Shown piece by piece: positions 23,255 to 34,693 of a stretch of DNA of 64,000 nucleotides. The DNA is taken from contig CM065698.1 of NCBI GenBank assembly GCA_017654935.2, forward strand, positions 42,881,894-42,945,893, read 5' to 3'. The notes beneath the pieces were generated by a model. That model was given only the letters and a program-made list of their open reading frames with translations. It was not told the DNA's origin and ran no database searches. This DNA is from Phymorhynchus buccinoides. Lineage: Eukaryota > Mollusca > Gastropoda > Neogastropoda > Raphitomidae. Within the stretch, counting starts at the first letter, position 1. Every line of letters starts with the position of its first letter. The position numbers were made by a program, and so were the translations under genes.

Positions 23255-24611
23255 GGGGAAAGAGGGGTAAAAAGCGCATCCTACCGGGGTAAGAAGCCCA
23301 TGGGCGGGTAAGAAGCCCACCCCAATTATCTCATGAAATGAAGCAAATTTCAGTTAAATTTTGCCCATGTTCCTTTGCACGTCTTTTAAAATACCTCATA
23401 TTTAAGTTTCATGATGTTGTGGTCAATAATATGAGTTTTTGAATATTTGTTGACGTTCTTTTTTTTTTTTTTCATTTTCTGTCCTTGGAAAAGTTAAATA
23501 AAAAACCAACAACAGCAAACTACCTCCATATTTTTATATTTATACAAAGCTTATTCTATGGGCTTTTGAACGATACTTTTCTTTTTTAACAACACTGTGA
23601 TTGTCAGCTACACAGACTGAAATGAATTAGCTGACTGTGACGGGAAAAACGCCCACGGGAAAGAAGCCCATGCGCGTTTTGCACGCCTATAATTGTAGGT
23701 GATGGTCATCTTTTTTATTGCCACATATCCTGACAAACGTTGTATTTAAGTTTTTAAATGATTAGCGAACACGTTCTGCAATGTTCAAAGGTGCCTATCA
23801 GCACAAGCATTATTCATTAAGATCAATTATATGACAGTTTCAGCTTTGAATTTAAGTGAAAATCTTATTCCGCGCACTGCTTCATCCATTCACAACCGAT
23901 TTAATCTTCCATTGTCGAATGTATAAATATATAAAATGTTTCCTCATTGTATGACGGTTCCTTGGTACAATGGTATAATGCGTGCCTCGTAATGTTGCAG
24001 CATGTCGGATCTGTGAGTTCGATACTGCGCAAGGCCACATTTTTTTTAATTTTAAGTTTTGTGAGTGTACGTTCCTTTTTCAATTTTTTTTTTTAATGTA
24101 ATGGAGACATTTATAAGTGTATAATAATTGCAAATCCGATCCAGTTTTTGTATTCTAAATATCTTGAACTGAAGCAGACTATTTAACTTAGTAGGCCTAC
24201 AACAGGGATTGAAGAATACACACTGTGTCAAAACGGCAACACGCGTAGAACTTCGTTGTTTCAGTCGAGAACAAAATGGCGTCGATGGTAGGGCCTAGCA
24301 TGGCGCGTTGAGAGAGTGACGGTGACTTTTCAACTTAGAGAGAGGGGGGGGGGGGGCGCTTTTTACCCGACCTGGGGTGCGCGTATTCCCGACTACGGGG
24401 CAAAAAGCGCACCTGTAATATGTTTGCAAAGAAAAAGCATTTTCTATCAAAATCCTTTGTTTTTTTCGCCTAAAAATTCATGGATGTATAGAATAACTAT
24501 TCCTGCATATTTTGCAATGTTTCAGAGGCTTCCTGTGCACGAAATAAGCAAATTATCCAACTCATAAGGCCTATCCTGAGACATCCATGCGCTTTTTACC
24601 CCGTCTTCCCC
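23255..24611. mobile_element. 1,357-bp TA-flanked element sharing ends with the 214-bp MITE
   Basis: The left end GGGGAAAGAGGGGTAAAAAGC and right end GCTTTTTACCCCGTCTTCCCC are inverted repeats that match the ends of the 214-bp palindromic elements at 15946, 30379 and 59396. TA flanks both sides (23253-23254 and 24612-24613). It also shares the GGGTAAGAAGCCCACCCC and ATTATCTCATGAAATGAAGC blocks near its left end. No transposase frame is visible. Internal partial repeats of the ends occur at 23640-23685 and 24350-24415, suggesting nested or rearranged insertions. It could be a larger non-autonomous relative or a composite. Confidence 0.8.
23955..24040 (+). tRNA. Degenerate tRNA-like sequence (possible tRNA-derived relic)
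   Basis: GGTACAATGGTATAATG resembles a D-arm/box A, GTGCCTCGTAATGTTGC resembles an anticodon arm with loop CTCGTAA, and GAGTTCGATACTG resembles a T-arm/box B. The T-stem pairs at only two of five positions and the acceptor stem is not convincing, so this is at best a tRNA pseudogene or tRNA-derived fragment within the 1.36-kb element. Confidence 0.25.
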
Positions 24612-25049
24612 TACCAACGCCTCTACTTCCTGAGGAGGTTGAACCGGTTTGGGGTGGGCCCGAGACTGTTGAAGCTCTTTTACGGAGCAACGGTGGAATC
24701 GGTACTCACCTTCAACTTCATCAGCTCCTTCGGCAGCCTCAAGGAGCACGACAAGGCCAGGCTGTCGAAGATCGTTAAGACTTCAGGCAGGCTGATCGGC
24801 AGCCCAGTCACCAGCCTCCAGGAGCTGTATGAGCTGTCAGGCGGTTGAGGGCCATCCAGGGTGACCCCAGTCACCCTCTGTGCGAGTTGTTTCAGGGACA
24901 GACGTCTGGAAGATCAGGGCGGCTGATTAGTTTCAGCGCCAGAACAGACAGACAGGTTTCGGCGGTCCTACCTCCCAACTGCAGTGCACCTGCTCAATAA
25001 TGGGCAGAACTGACTGAACGACACCTCTGTCTTCAACATCCCTCGCTGA

Positions 25050-26550
<1,501 letters not shown>

Positions 26551-26699
26551 TCTCTATGTCTCTTTCTCAGACACATTCTCTCACTCATTCTCTTCTTCAC
26601 TCATTATGGTCCAATGGAAGGGACATAACCGCAACAAGCCAGTCCCCCCAGTTATTCACTGAGTACTACCATTATTAACTACTACTACTGCTACTACTA

Positions 26700-26830
26700 A
26701 CCAGGGTTCAAGGTCACACGTCAAGGTCAACACAGACACAACGACCATCTGCGCACCATGATACACCACCAGACAAAATTTGAAGCGATTCTGTAAAGCG
26801 GTTCAAGAGCTGCAAGGCGAAGAGGCACAG
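26700..26830 (+). repeat. Fragment of the AAGGTCA dispersed repeat
   Basis: GTTCAAGGTCACACGTCAAGGTCA, GCGCACCATGATACACCACCAG and TTTGAAGCGATTCTGTA blocks match the family seen at 56165-56400 and the tandem array at 12196-13115. Confidence 0.7.
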
Positions 26831-27480
26831 AATGGATTGTGTATGCTGAGTGGTGTGCTCATGTGCGTGCCATTTTCAGTATGTGTTGACTTGCTCAAAC
26901 TGACACCCATAACCATATAGCAAGCATAATTAGTCAACACTTCTCCGCCCGGAGATTAGATTACATCCTGAACCCCGAAAATGTATTTGACAGAACTCTT
27001 TTATGTGATAGTCTATCCATTCAGTGTCGTTTTCTGATCACAGGCTTGTGGAAATGAAATATAAAATAATGCATGTTAACTCTTTCGCCGCCAGCTGTTT
27101 TTCAGCCCAAAAATACTATCAAACTTAGCTGGATAGAGAAACAAAAGTCTGCAATATTGGGACTTCCTCTGAGACATGAATAACATTAAGCCTATACTTA
27201 ACCTCCTAAAATTACGAAAATAGGGTCTTCGGATAACAGGCCCTGATTTGATGCATTTTAGTGACATGGGTGCTAAACCATTGTGGTGCTAAAATGCGAC
27301 ATTGGCGATGTGATTATTTACTTCACGATAAACATTTTGTAGATGCAATGAACATATTTATTGAAGACTTCATATAAGAGAATAAGAACGTAGCACCAGA
27401 ATTTAAGTGGGACTTGTGTAAAATTGCCATATCTGATTTTTGTATTGCATTCTTGATTGAAAAAAAGAGACAAAAAACAA
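26831..27480. other. No gene recognised
   Basis: AT-rich sequence leading into a LINE remnant. Short in-frame pieces may belong to the 5' part of that LINE, but I cannot support them. Confidence 0.4.
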
Positions 27481-28690
27481 ACTAGATTCAGTCTTTACAA
27501 CTGGAATTGGACAATGTTGATAAACTATTATCACTGAATCCAAGTGATGATAGATCAGCTAGTGAGGCGTAGACATTATAATAAAGCAGATTTAAAAATA
27601 CATGAGATTCGTGAAGAAAAAGGCGCACAAGTTGGGTCCAGAATAAAGTTCATTGAAGAAGGGGTGAAAAATACGAACTATTATTTTAAGTTTAGAAAAA
27701 GCAAGGGAAAATGTAAAAAATCTGGATTCATTAAAAGACACGGAAGGAAACATATTGCTATCACAAGAAGAAATTATGAAGGAACAGGTACCGGTAACTT
27801 TTTTTCCCCGCAAAATTTACTCTAACAATAGAGACTTTGATGAAAGTCAGGCTACAGAATTTATGACCGGCTGTTCATTACCAACACTTAATGAAGAGAA
27901 AAAATAATGATCTATATGTTGATATTACATTAGAAAAAATTGCAGTAGCTTTGAAATCTATGAAAAATAACTCTGCCCTTGGGCCTGACGGGTTAACCAC
28001 AAGCTTTTATAAAGTGTTTGGGGTAAAAGAAAAGAAATGGTATTTAACTCTTTTAATGTCTCATTTCTATCAGGAAATATGTCTGATAACCAAAGACAGG
28101 CAGTGATAATGCTGCTACATAAAGGTGAAGAGCTTCCACGAGATGAACTGGACAATTGGCATTCGATATAATCTAACTAACACCGATTATACAATTCTTG
28201 CACAATGCTTAGCTAGACAGTTAACGGACATTATACCAAACATGATTCATGAGAATCAAGTTGGTTTTGTGAAAGGAAGAAAGGCGATGTTTGCTAATGG
28301 TGAAATACTATCTTTTGACAGTGTTTGTGAAAAAGTGGGATATTCCCCGTCAAGGTTGTTTGAATACAACGCTTTGTGTAGCGCTCCTAAGTCACGTGCT
28401 GCTAATGCCCTCTTAAGCAATAGGCCTCCCCCATTTCATAATGTAAATTATCTCCCGTCAGCTCAAAAGCTGCGCCAAACCTGACAGAGTTTTGAACCTC
28501 CTCAACCCTGTGCGACAGGTTTTTGGTTTAGAAAATATGGTTTATCTCTCAATCAATTACATTGGCGAACAGCAATGAAATGTACCAAAGAGATTAGGCT
28601 TCGGCTTTTACACTGGAAAATTCTCCATAATATTTCCCCCACTATATGTTATATAAAATGGGGAGAGCTAACTCAACTACTTGCTCGCTT
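27480..28690 (+). pseudogene. Tx1/L1-like LINE reverse transcriptase remnant
   Basis: Fragments in several frames: IEEGVKNTNYYFKFRK (about 27650), LEKIAVALKSMKNNSALGPD (about 27930-27990) followed by GLTTSFYKVF, then a DNWHSI...LTNTDYTILAQCLA region (about 28150-28210), DIIPNMIHENQVGFVKGRK (28230-28290) and, after a deletion, KEIRLRLLHWKILHNI (about 28590-28635). The order (MKNNKSPG-D-GL, I-DYKI-A, HE-Q-GF--GR, then the C-terminal -WKILH- block) is that of Tx1/L1-type ORF2. The YADD core is missing and stops are frequent. Confidence 0.7.
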
Positions 28691-28761
28691 TATAATGAAA
28701 CAGACTTCATTGAACATTGTTAAGTTTCTTTCACTGTACTTCTGTCAAACCTGTATGTCTG

Positions 28762-29080
28762 ATGTGTGTTAATAATGAAAGAAAGTAAACTGTGTTATTA
28801 GTTCAATGAGTTTAATGTGTGTTAATAACGAAAGAAAGTAAACTGTGTTATTAGTTCAATGAGTCTAATGTGTGTTAATAATGAAAGAAAGTAAACTGTG
28901 TTATTAGTTCAATGAGTCTAATGTGTGTTAATAATGAAAGAAAGTAAACTGTGTTATTGGTTCAATGAGTCTAATGTGTGTTAATAATGAAAGAAAGTAA
29001 ACTGTGCTATTAGTTTAATGGATCTAATGTGTGTTAACAGCGAAAGAAAGTAAACTGTGCTATTAGTTCAATGAGTCTAA
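28762..29080. repeat. 53-bp minisatellite, six copies
   Basis: A 53-bp unit beginning GTGTGTTAATAATGAAAGAA and continuing through AAACTGTGTTATTAGTTCAA is repeated six times, with only a few substitutions per copy. The high identity suggests recent expansion. Confidence 0.9.
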
Positions 29081-29328
29081 AAGAAAAAAAAGAAAACAAG
29101 TGCAAATCCGAGCGGCTGCAAAGTCCCCTCGCAGCATCGCCGAGCTACTCAGAAATCGGAATGTGTCGGTTGTACACATACATAAAAACGCATCAAAACA
29201 GCACGTAACTACATAAAAAACGCTTCAAAACAGCACGTAACTGAATAGTTTTTGTTTGTGGCACAAGCCACAAACCTATAACTCACTTTGTCGGTCTGTC
29301 CAAAATTGTCGCACGCCACAAACGATTG
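29081..29328. repeat. Unidentified repeat-like sequence with short internal duplication
   Basis: AACGCATCAAAACAGCACGTAACT is repeated with small changes at about 29188-29212 and 29219-29243 (shared core CAAAACAGCACGTAACT). A TTTGTGGCACAAGCCACAAA hairpin lies at about 29255-29275. Confidence 0.55.
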
Positions 29329-29757
29329 CGAATCCGCGCTTGTTTTATATATAGCCTTGGGGTTCGGACCCGTGATTTGAGCGCGCGCAATCATGCGCAC
29401 ACGAGCGCACAGAAAAATTCATGACAACTGTGTTATAGACCATTCATCAAGAAATGTTGTGAAAAAAACTGCATTGAAATACATGCAAAACTTCGCGATA
29501 TATTAGCGATTATGTGTTTCGGGGTTTAAACCCCGTAACTGGCGCGACCTTGACCTTAATGTAAAACTAAATACATCAGTGGATAGCTTGCATCTTGGCA
29601 AACTAGTATACCAAATTTGATGATGATAGACTGAATAGTTTTTTTAGAAAAACGGACGAATAGCCGGACGGACGGACTGACGCCGGACGCCGGACGGACG
29701 GACGGACGGACCAGACAAAAACAATAGTTCCCCGAACCTTCGGCTCGGGGACTAACA
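29329..29757 (+). repeat. Dispersed repeat ending in (GGAC)n and a CCCCGA...TCGGGG hairpin
   Basis: Colinear with 56400-56810: a GGGGTTCGRACCCGTGAT block, an ATTAGCGATTATGTGTTT block, GGGGTTTAAACCCCGTAA, a GACCTTGACCTTAA block, a (GGAC)n stretch at about 29660-29715 and a terminal CCCCGAACCTTCGGCTCGGGG hairpin. The two copies are about equally complete at the 3' end. The family is not named here. It is non-coding. Confidence 0.85.
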
Positions 29758-30160
29758 AAAAGCTTATTCAACAAACGTACATTGGGAAGAGTATCATATG
29801 GGTCTAGGCCACTCCTCCCCCCTCCCTCGGACATTTGCCCCCGGACACTTCCTCGATGCCACCCCCACCCCCCATTTGCCCCCTGGATCACCCCCCCCCC
29901 CACCTCGGACATTTGCCCCCCCCCCCCCAACCACCCCGTCAGCTTTTTTTGTGGTGGGAGTGTCAGCATCCATCATAATCACCATTGTCAAAGTGTGCCA
30001 GATGAAAGAATGGCGACAAAAAGCTACTTCAACGGGCAACACTTCGACCAGAAGTGATGTCAAGGATGTGAGTTTGACCCGGGTGTTAATCGGAACCACC
30101 ATCCTGTTTGTCGCATGCACAACTCCTCCTTTGGTCTTCCACGCTCTGTTGCCTTTGATT

Positions 30161-30322
30161 GTAGTTATACCTGTAGCTGTATTGCTAAAAAATCGAGGAC
30201 TTTACTGGTGTTGCACTGCCTCCGCGCATTGCCTCCAGGATCGTTTCCACCATCTTTATATCTACTAATTTCCCATAAGTGTGTGTTCCAGACCGGATGA
30301 CGTTAAACAGATTTTCACTTCA
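30161..30322 (+). mobile_element. SINE-like short retroelement with 15-bp target duplication
   Basis: A 162-bp insertion flanked by perfect direct repeats CTGTTGCCTTTGATT (30146-30160 and 30323-30337), inside receptor pseudogene 1. It includes the blocks GGACTTTACTGGTGTTGCAC, TGCCTCCGCGCATTGCCTCC, CACCATCTTTATAT and GTTCCAGACCGGATGACGTT. Related copies lie at 40003-40125 (+), 47738-47935 (-) and 56880-57075 (+). A GACGTTAAA-type end is also seen in a LINE tail near 62385, suggesting LINE-dependent mobilisation. No tRNA head is clear. Confidence 0.85.
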
Positions 30323-30378
30323 CTGTTGCCTTTGATTCCAGAATTAAGTTTCAGTAGGAAATACTACAACACTTACTA

Positions 30379-30592
30379 GGGGAAGACGGGGTAAAAAGCG
30401 CATGGGCGGGTAAGAAGCCCACCCCAATTATCTCATGAAATGAAGCAAATTTCAGTCTCATTTTGCCCATGAGATGAGCGTTAATGTCTAACATTCGTCT
30501 CATGGGCAAATTTGACTGACATTTTCTTTATTTCATGAGATAATTGGGGTGGGCTTGTTACCCGCCCATGCGCTTTTTACCCCGTCTTCCCC
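30379..30592. mobile_element. 214-bp palindromic MITE (TA-flanked)
   Basis: Begins GGGGAAGACGGGGTAAAAAG and ends CTTTTTACCCCGTCTTCCCC; the two 107-bp arms are near-perfect inverted repeats meeting near 30485. TA flanks both ends (30377-30378 and 30593-30594), and removing the element with one TA restores the receptor-like frame. It is non-coding. Same length as the copies at 15946 and 59396. Confidence 0.95.
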
Positions 30593-30602
30593 TACATTTT
30601 CA

Positions 30603-30972
30603 TGACTTTGCAAGGCAAGGCAAGGCAAGGCAAGGCAAATAATTAATTTCACACCCACTAAACCACACAGAAATATAAAACAAAGCGCACACACAAGAAA
30701 ACATTCACATTTCAAAATAGTTGCGTTGATCAACTCCTCGTTCAACTTTGTCGTGTATTATTGTTTCGGTAACAACTTTCGTGGCATTGTGAAGAACACG
30801 TTTTCCAGGTGTGTTGTTACAGAAATATAAAACAAAGCGCACACACAAGAAAACATTCAAATTTCAAAATAGTTGCGTTGATCAACTCCTCGTTCAACTT
30901 CGTCGTGTATTATTGTTTCGGTAACAACTTTCGTGGCATTGTGAAAAACACGTTTTCCAGGTGTGTTGTTAC
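30603..30972. repeat. (GGCAA)n, LINE-like 3' end and a 152-bp tandem duplication
   Basis: (GGCAA)5 at about 30612-30638 leads into AAATATAAAACAAAGCGCAC, similar to the minus-strand LINE 3' UTR near 10000. The unit 30669-30820 is repeated at 30821-30972 with only three substitutions; each unit contains the TM7 segment of receptor pseudogene 1. Confidence 0.85.
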
Positions 30973-31139
30973 ACAGAAACAGGACGTTTGTGGTTTCACA
31001 GACAGGACTGTAACGGGTGTTACTAAGAAGCATGTTTTTTGTATCATCCTTCTCAAGTCAATAGCTAAATATAACATGATGGTAATTAGAAACGACAATA
31101 AGGATAGCGACAGTGTTATAGTAGCCATTGTTGTTGTTG

Positions 31140-31285
31140 TTTAATGCCGGTGATGATCGTATCTGATGATGAAGATTACAACAAAGACGATGATGATAAC
31201 GACGACGACGATGACCATGATGAAGACAACGAAGACGACGATGATGATGATAAGAATGATGATGATGATGATGTTTTATAGATGT
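31140..31285. repeat. (GAT)n/(GAC)n-rich trinucleotide stretch
   Basis: Imperfect GATGAT and GACGAC units at about 31165-31275, after a short (GTT)n run. No coding frame of note. Confidence 0.8.
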
Positions 31286-32727
31286 GCAAATGATCGAGAA
31301 TTACTGCGGCAGAGGTTTACTTAGATGTATGTGAGAGATGTGGTCAGCATGCTAGACGCTGAGATTATGGTGTACTTCATTTAGTAGGATGGAACTTTCT
31401 TGGAATGGTTGAGAACGCAAATTGAATATAAATCGCTTTATGCAATCATGCACATGCACACACATCCACACACAGTCACGTCTAGACAGACTGACAGACA
31501 GAAAAACGCTGGCAAACAAACATAATGGTATACGAGGGTCTCTCATTATAGTTTGCAATGTGAAGATTCTGGTAATATCACAAACGTATAAATAGTATCA
31601 TGAGATAGACCATTCATTATTTTACCGCGTTTTATAGCCGTTGAGCAAAGCAACATGTCCACCAAGGTGAACGTTGATCCCAAGCTGTGGCAATCTCTTT
31701 AATGCCGATATTTTCTATTCATGAACGTGTACACTTATGCTCAAGGACAGCTGTTGTCTTGGGGCTTTACGTCCCTACCACGCACTTGCGATAAGAGTTA
31801 GTAAAATGGGGGATGCTGGGGAATGAGAAACAGTGAGCTATGAAATGTATAATCTTTATTAAGTCAGCTTTAAAATGACCATTCAAACCTTTTCAGTGGC
31901 GCATTTACAAATCTAGCTTCCCTATGAAGAGAAACATGTCACATAATATACAAGACATTGAAACATATGTACATGTAACATCACATGTATTATATAAGAA
32001 TGGCAATGTTCTGTTTCTGGTTGATTGAAACTAATGTTATGGCTTAAAAGTGAATGTTTTATTTTTGAATGTTAATAGAGAGAGAGTGAGTGAGTAAGAG
32101 AGAGAGAAGGGTGGGGGTGGAGTGAAGGGTGAGGTGGGGGTGGGGGATAGGGAGTATTCGGAACTATTGGTATTTGTTGGCATAATAGGTAAAGGCAAAG
32201 ATATTCTAAAAGGGTAAGATGGACTACTTAAGAGCTCGGCGAACCGGGCTGATAGAGTTATCGTTAGTGGCGACAGTACACCATTCACAGTGACGGCTAT
32301 CCAAAAACTCAGACTGGAACTTGAACGGAGAATTCAACTGGCCTATCGACGTGTAAAATGTGTCCTGTTTAAAAGGGACATAACCAGTGTTTCTGTCCTC
32401 ACTACTCATATAGGGATAAGAGACCGGATGCTTATCTTCCCCTATACAGTCTTTGGTAAAGGTGTTGAAGAGCCACGGTATAGACGCCCGCCTCACAAGG
32501 CTCTTTCCGGGCCGCATCAGAAGATATAGAGGGTGATAAGATTGGGAAAAGAAAAGAAAAAAAGGTTTTCTGCTGCATATTGTTGACACTTATAAAGCGC
32601 TTTTTATCGAGCACAACGCGCTTTACAATCAGCATTGGAACACTCACAGACATACACACACGCACACAGACACAGACACACACACACACACACACACACA
32701 GCATACACATACACACGTACGTAAGCT
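31286..32727. other. No gene recognised
   Basis: Contains a GA/GGGGTG-rich strip at 32080-32150 and a hairpin-like AAGCGCTTTTTATCGAGCACAACGCGCTTT at about 32597-32625, similar to LINE 3' ends elsewhere in the window, followed by (AC)n to 32700. A tRNA-Val-like patch near 32470-32520 is too degenerate to call. Confidence 0.45.
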
Positions 32728-33155
32728 TAATTATTCAACAGACTTACATTGGGAAGAGTGTCAGATGGGACTAGGCCACTCCCCCCCCCCCGCCCCCAGA
32801 TACTTGCCCCCTGTCATTTGCCCCCTGGATCATCACCCCCTGGAATTTGCCCCTCCCCCCAGCCTTTTTGTGTTGGGGGTGTCAGCATCCACCGTAATCA
32901 CCGTCGTCACATTGCATCAGATGAAAGAATGGCGTCAAAAAGCTACTTCAATGGGCACCGCTTCGACGGCAAGCAATGTTGAGGGTGTGAATTTGACCCG
33001 GATGTTAATCAGAACAAAAATTAACATCCTGTTTGTCGCATGCACAACCCCTCCTGTGGTCTACCACGCTCTGTTGCATTTGATTCCAGAATTAAGCTTC
33101 AGTGGGAAATACTACAACATTTACTACTTTCTCATGATTGTGCAGCACTTGAGAA
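32728..33155 (+). pseudogene. Rhodopsin-type receptor pseudogene 2 (TM5-TM6 only)
   Basis: From about 32874 the frame reads VLGVSASTVITVVTLHQMKE, then LTRMLIRTKINILFVACTTP and YHALLHLIPELSFSGKYYNI, followed by YYFLMIVQHL. It parallels pseudogene 1 and residues 247-337 of the intact receptor. As in pseudogene 1, nothing upstream of TM5 is present, and the shared upstream segment (ACATTGGGAAGAGTGTCAGA, GGCCACTCC, C-rich TTTGCCCCCTGGA repeats) begins at the same place, so both derive from one already truncated or partial copy. TM7 is replaced by a LINE end at about 33156. Confidence 0.85.
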
Positions 33156-33538
33156 AAAGAGCAGCAGAAGATGAAATTCATTTTTTACATAATTATACAA
33201 AACATAGATATACGGAAATAAGAATACAATTCATAAAACTCTTTGAAGAAAAATACAATATTATACATAATGTTACACCTAGCAAATTAATTACAAATGA
33301 CGCCCTATATGTGGCAAAATATGTACACAGTTGCCTCAATCAATAGCCTCAATTGCCTCAAGCAGTAGCGCAACCAGTACAAAGAAAGGAAAAAAAAGAA
33401 GTATTTAACAAAAATGTTACGTAATTGAACTTTATAAACTGATATTATTACCGTTATTGTTATAATTTTTATTAGTGTCATATACAACCTTGTATTGGTT
33501 TTAAAGGGCAATAAACATTGATTCTGATTCTGTTTCTG

Positions 33539-33540
<2 letters not shown>
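33156..33540 (+). mobile_element. LINE 3' end with (TTCTGA)n tail
   Basis: AAEDEIHFLHNYTKHRYTEI ... and the stop at 33346 match the C-terminal cysteine/histidine region of LINE ORF2 (compare 47250-47530, minus strand, where the same region reads CRSCNKLEDELHVLYGC). The cysteines are lost here. It ends AATAAACATTGATTCTGATT with a (TTCTGA)n tail, then (AC)n. It abuts receptor pseudogene 2 and continues its reading frame by chance. Confidence 0.75.
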
Positions 33541-33541
<1 letters not shown>

Positions 33542-33588
<47 letters not shown>

Positions 33589-33609
33589 GCGCGCGCGCGC
33601 GCACGCACG

Positions 33610-33652
<43 letters not shown>
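33542..33652. repeat. (AC)n(GC)n(ACGC)n(AC)n compound microsatellite
   Basis: The (GC)n core (about 33573-33602) is flanked by AC tracts. Alternating purine-pyrimidine sequence over more than 100 bp is compatible with Z-DNA; that is an inference from composition. Confidence 0.95.
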
Positions 33653-33654
<2 letters not shown>

Positions 33655-33751
33655 CTTAGCCCACAACACATGCCACAGCTCAGCAGTGATAGAGCATAAA
33701 CTAAAATTACTAGAAAATAATTAGATGACCACTATACTAGGACCAATCATA

Positions 33752-34107
33752 GACACATGAAACACAAGACATTCAGGTAGTATTTTGGTCCTTTTATTGA
33801 GGCTTAACATACAGACGTTTCGTATGATACATACGTTGTCAATGTAACATACAGATGTTTCGCATGATACATACGTTATCAATGTATCTTTTTATATCTT
33901 AATATCAACTTACATATCAACTCAGTCTTGTTTTTATATCTTAATTTCAACTCAGTCTTCTCTTTCTATTTTGAACTCCTATTGTTTGCTTGCTGTCTCT
34001 CAGTCTTTCAGTTTACATAGCTAACATATGTATCATACAAAACGTCTGTATGTTAAGCCTCAATAAAATGACCAAATACTACCTGAATGTCCTGTGTTTC
34101 ATGTGTC
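33752..34107. mobile_element. 356-bp miniature element with ~85-bp TIRs and TA duplication
   Basis: The left arm starts GACACATGAAACACAAGACA and the reverse complement of the right arm starts GACACATGAAACACAGGACA; similarity continues through ATTCAGGTAGTATTT and TTTATTGAGGCTTAACATAC for about 85 bp. TA flanks both ends (33750-33751 and 34108-34109). The AACATACAGACGTTTCGTAT block is repeated at 33846. Non-coding, Tc1/mariner-type target site. Confidence 0.85.
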
Positions 34108-34109
34108 TA

Positions 34110-34603
34110 AGATTACTAGAGTACTGACGAGTCTACGCTTTTAAATGATACAGGAGCTCTGCCAAGTCTCACTCCCTGTGATTGCATTACATATGTATTT
34201 GGGTTCATTTGGTCCAAAATGTGAAAGCATTTCTGTCAGACATGCATTTCATTGAGTCATATGTTCATCACGTAGGAAATTGGGTACCCATCTTTTTGCC
34301 AGCATTCTCATCAGAAGATAAATATTTATGCATTATTTGTTTCTATTATACTCAAAGAAGTGTCACTCGTCTCACTTCGTTCTCTCAGTGTCATATAGAT
34401 GGTTCTTAATCATTCAGTTGCTTGAAAACGGTATGCTTTGCGCGTTCAGGACTTAAAAAAACCACCTCGTATAAACATAATTATTGTTCTTTCTCATGCT
34501 GTCTGAATGTGACAATGATTCATAAGATTTACTTGCAGTGTTGAAAGCTCCATGCACATTTTGTTTAAATAAGTGAACGCACTGAACGGCTGAGCCAAGA
34601 AAA

Positions 34604-34693
<90 letters not shown>

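Larger units (their letters stand above)
23136..25020 (+). mobile_element. LINE ORF2 C-terminal fragment, split by a 1.36-kb insertion
   Basis: Two halves of one non-LTR polyprotein. The left half (23136-23252) reads VEVVDQYKYLGSVIDSKLDW and ends LLKKG. The right half (from 24614) reads QRLYFLRRLNRFGVGPRLLK and continues through ESVLTFNFISSFG and LYELSG to about 24848, with a decayed tail to about 25020. The sequence between them (23255-24611) is a separate TA-flanked element. Joining the halves across one TA keeps the reading frame, so the insertion entered an open frame. The 3' part runs into (GT)n. RT catalytic motifs lie upstream and are missing. Confidence 0.85.
29758..31130 (+). pseudogene. 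Rhodopsin-type receptor pseudogene 1 (TM5-TM7 only)
   Basis: The coding remnant is close in sequence to the intact receptor at 37612-38754: VGVSASIIITIVKVCQMKEW (from 29955), a loop, LTRVLIGTTILFVACTTPPL (TM6) and FHALLPLI to 30160, then PELSFSRKYYNTY (30338-30376), and NSSFNFVVYYCFG (TM7 motif) at 30733-30775 and again at 30885-30925. Everything N-terminal to TM5 is absent. The frame is broken by a short retroelement (30161-30322), a palindromic MITE (30379-30592), a LINE-like 3' end and a 152-bp tandem duplication. A C-rich tract ending CCCCGTCAG at 29941 precedes the coding part and could be a 3' splice site. The C-rich upstream segment is shared with the copy at 32728. Confidence 0.85.

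Noticed and set aside
28762..29080. CRISPR-like array
   Set aside because: The 53-bp units are contiguous with no unique spacers, so this is a minisatellite; nothing else in the window has spacer-repeat structure.
32465..32525. tRNA-Val-like patch (GCCACGGTATAGACGCCCG ... CTCACAAGGC)
   Set aside because: The anticodon-arm resemblance is partial, no acceptor or T-stem pairing follows and no box B is found.
32765..33346. A 193-codon receptor-like protein
   Set aside because: The receptor part stops after YYFLMIVQHL and the remaining codons are a LINE C terminus; the N-terminal part is a C-rich low-complexity stretch.
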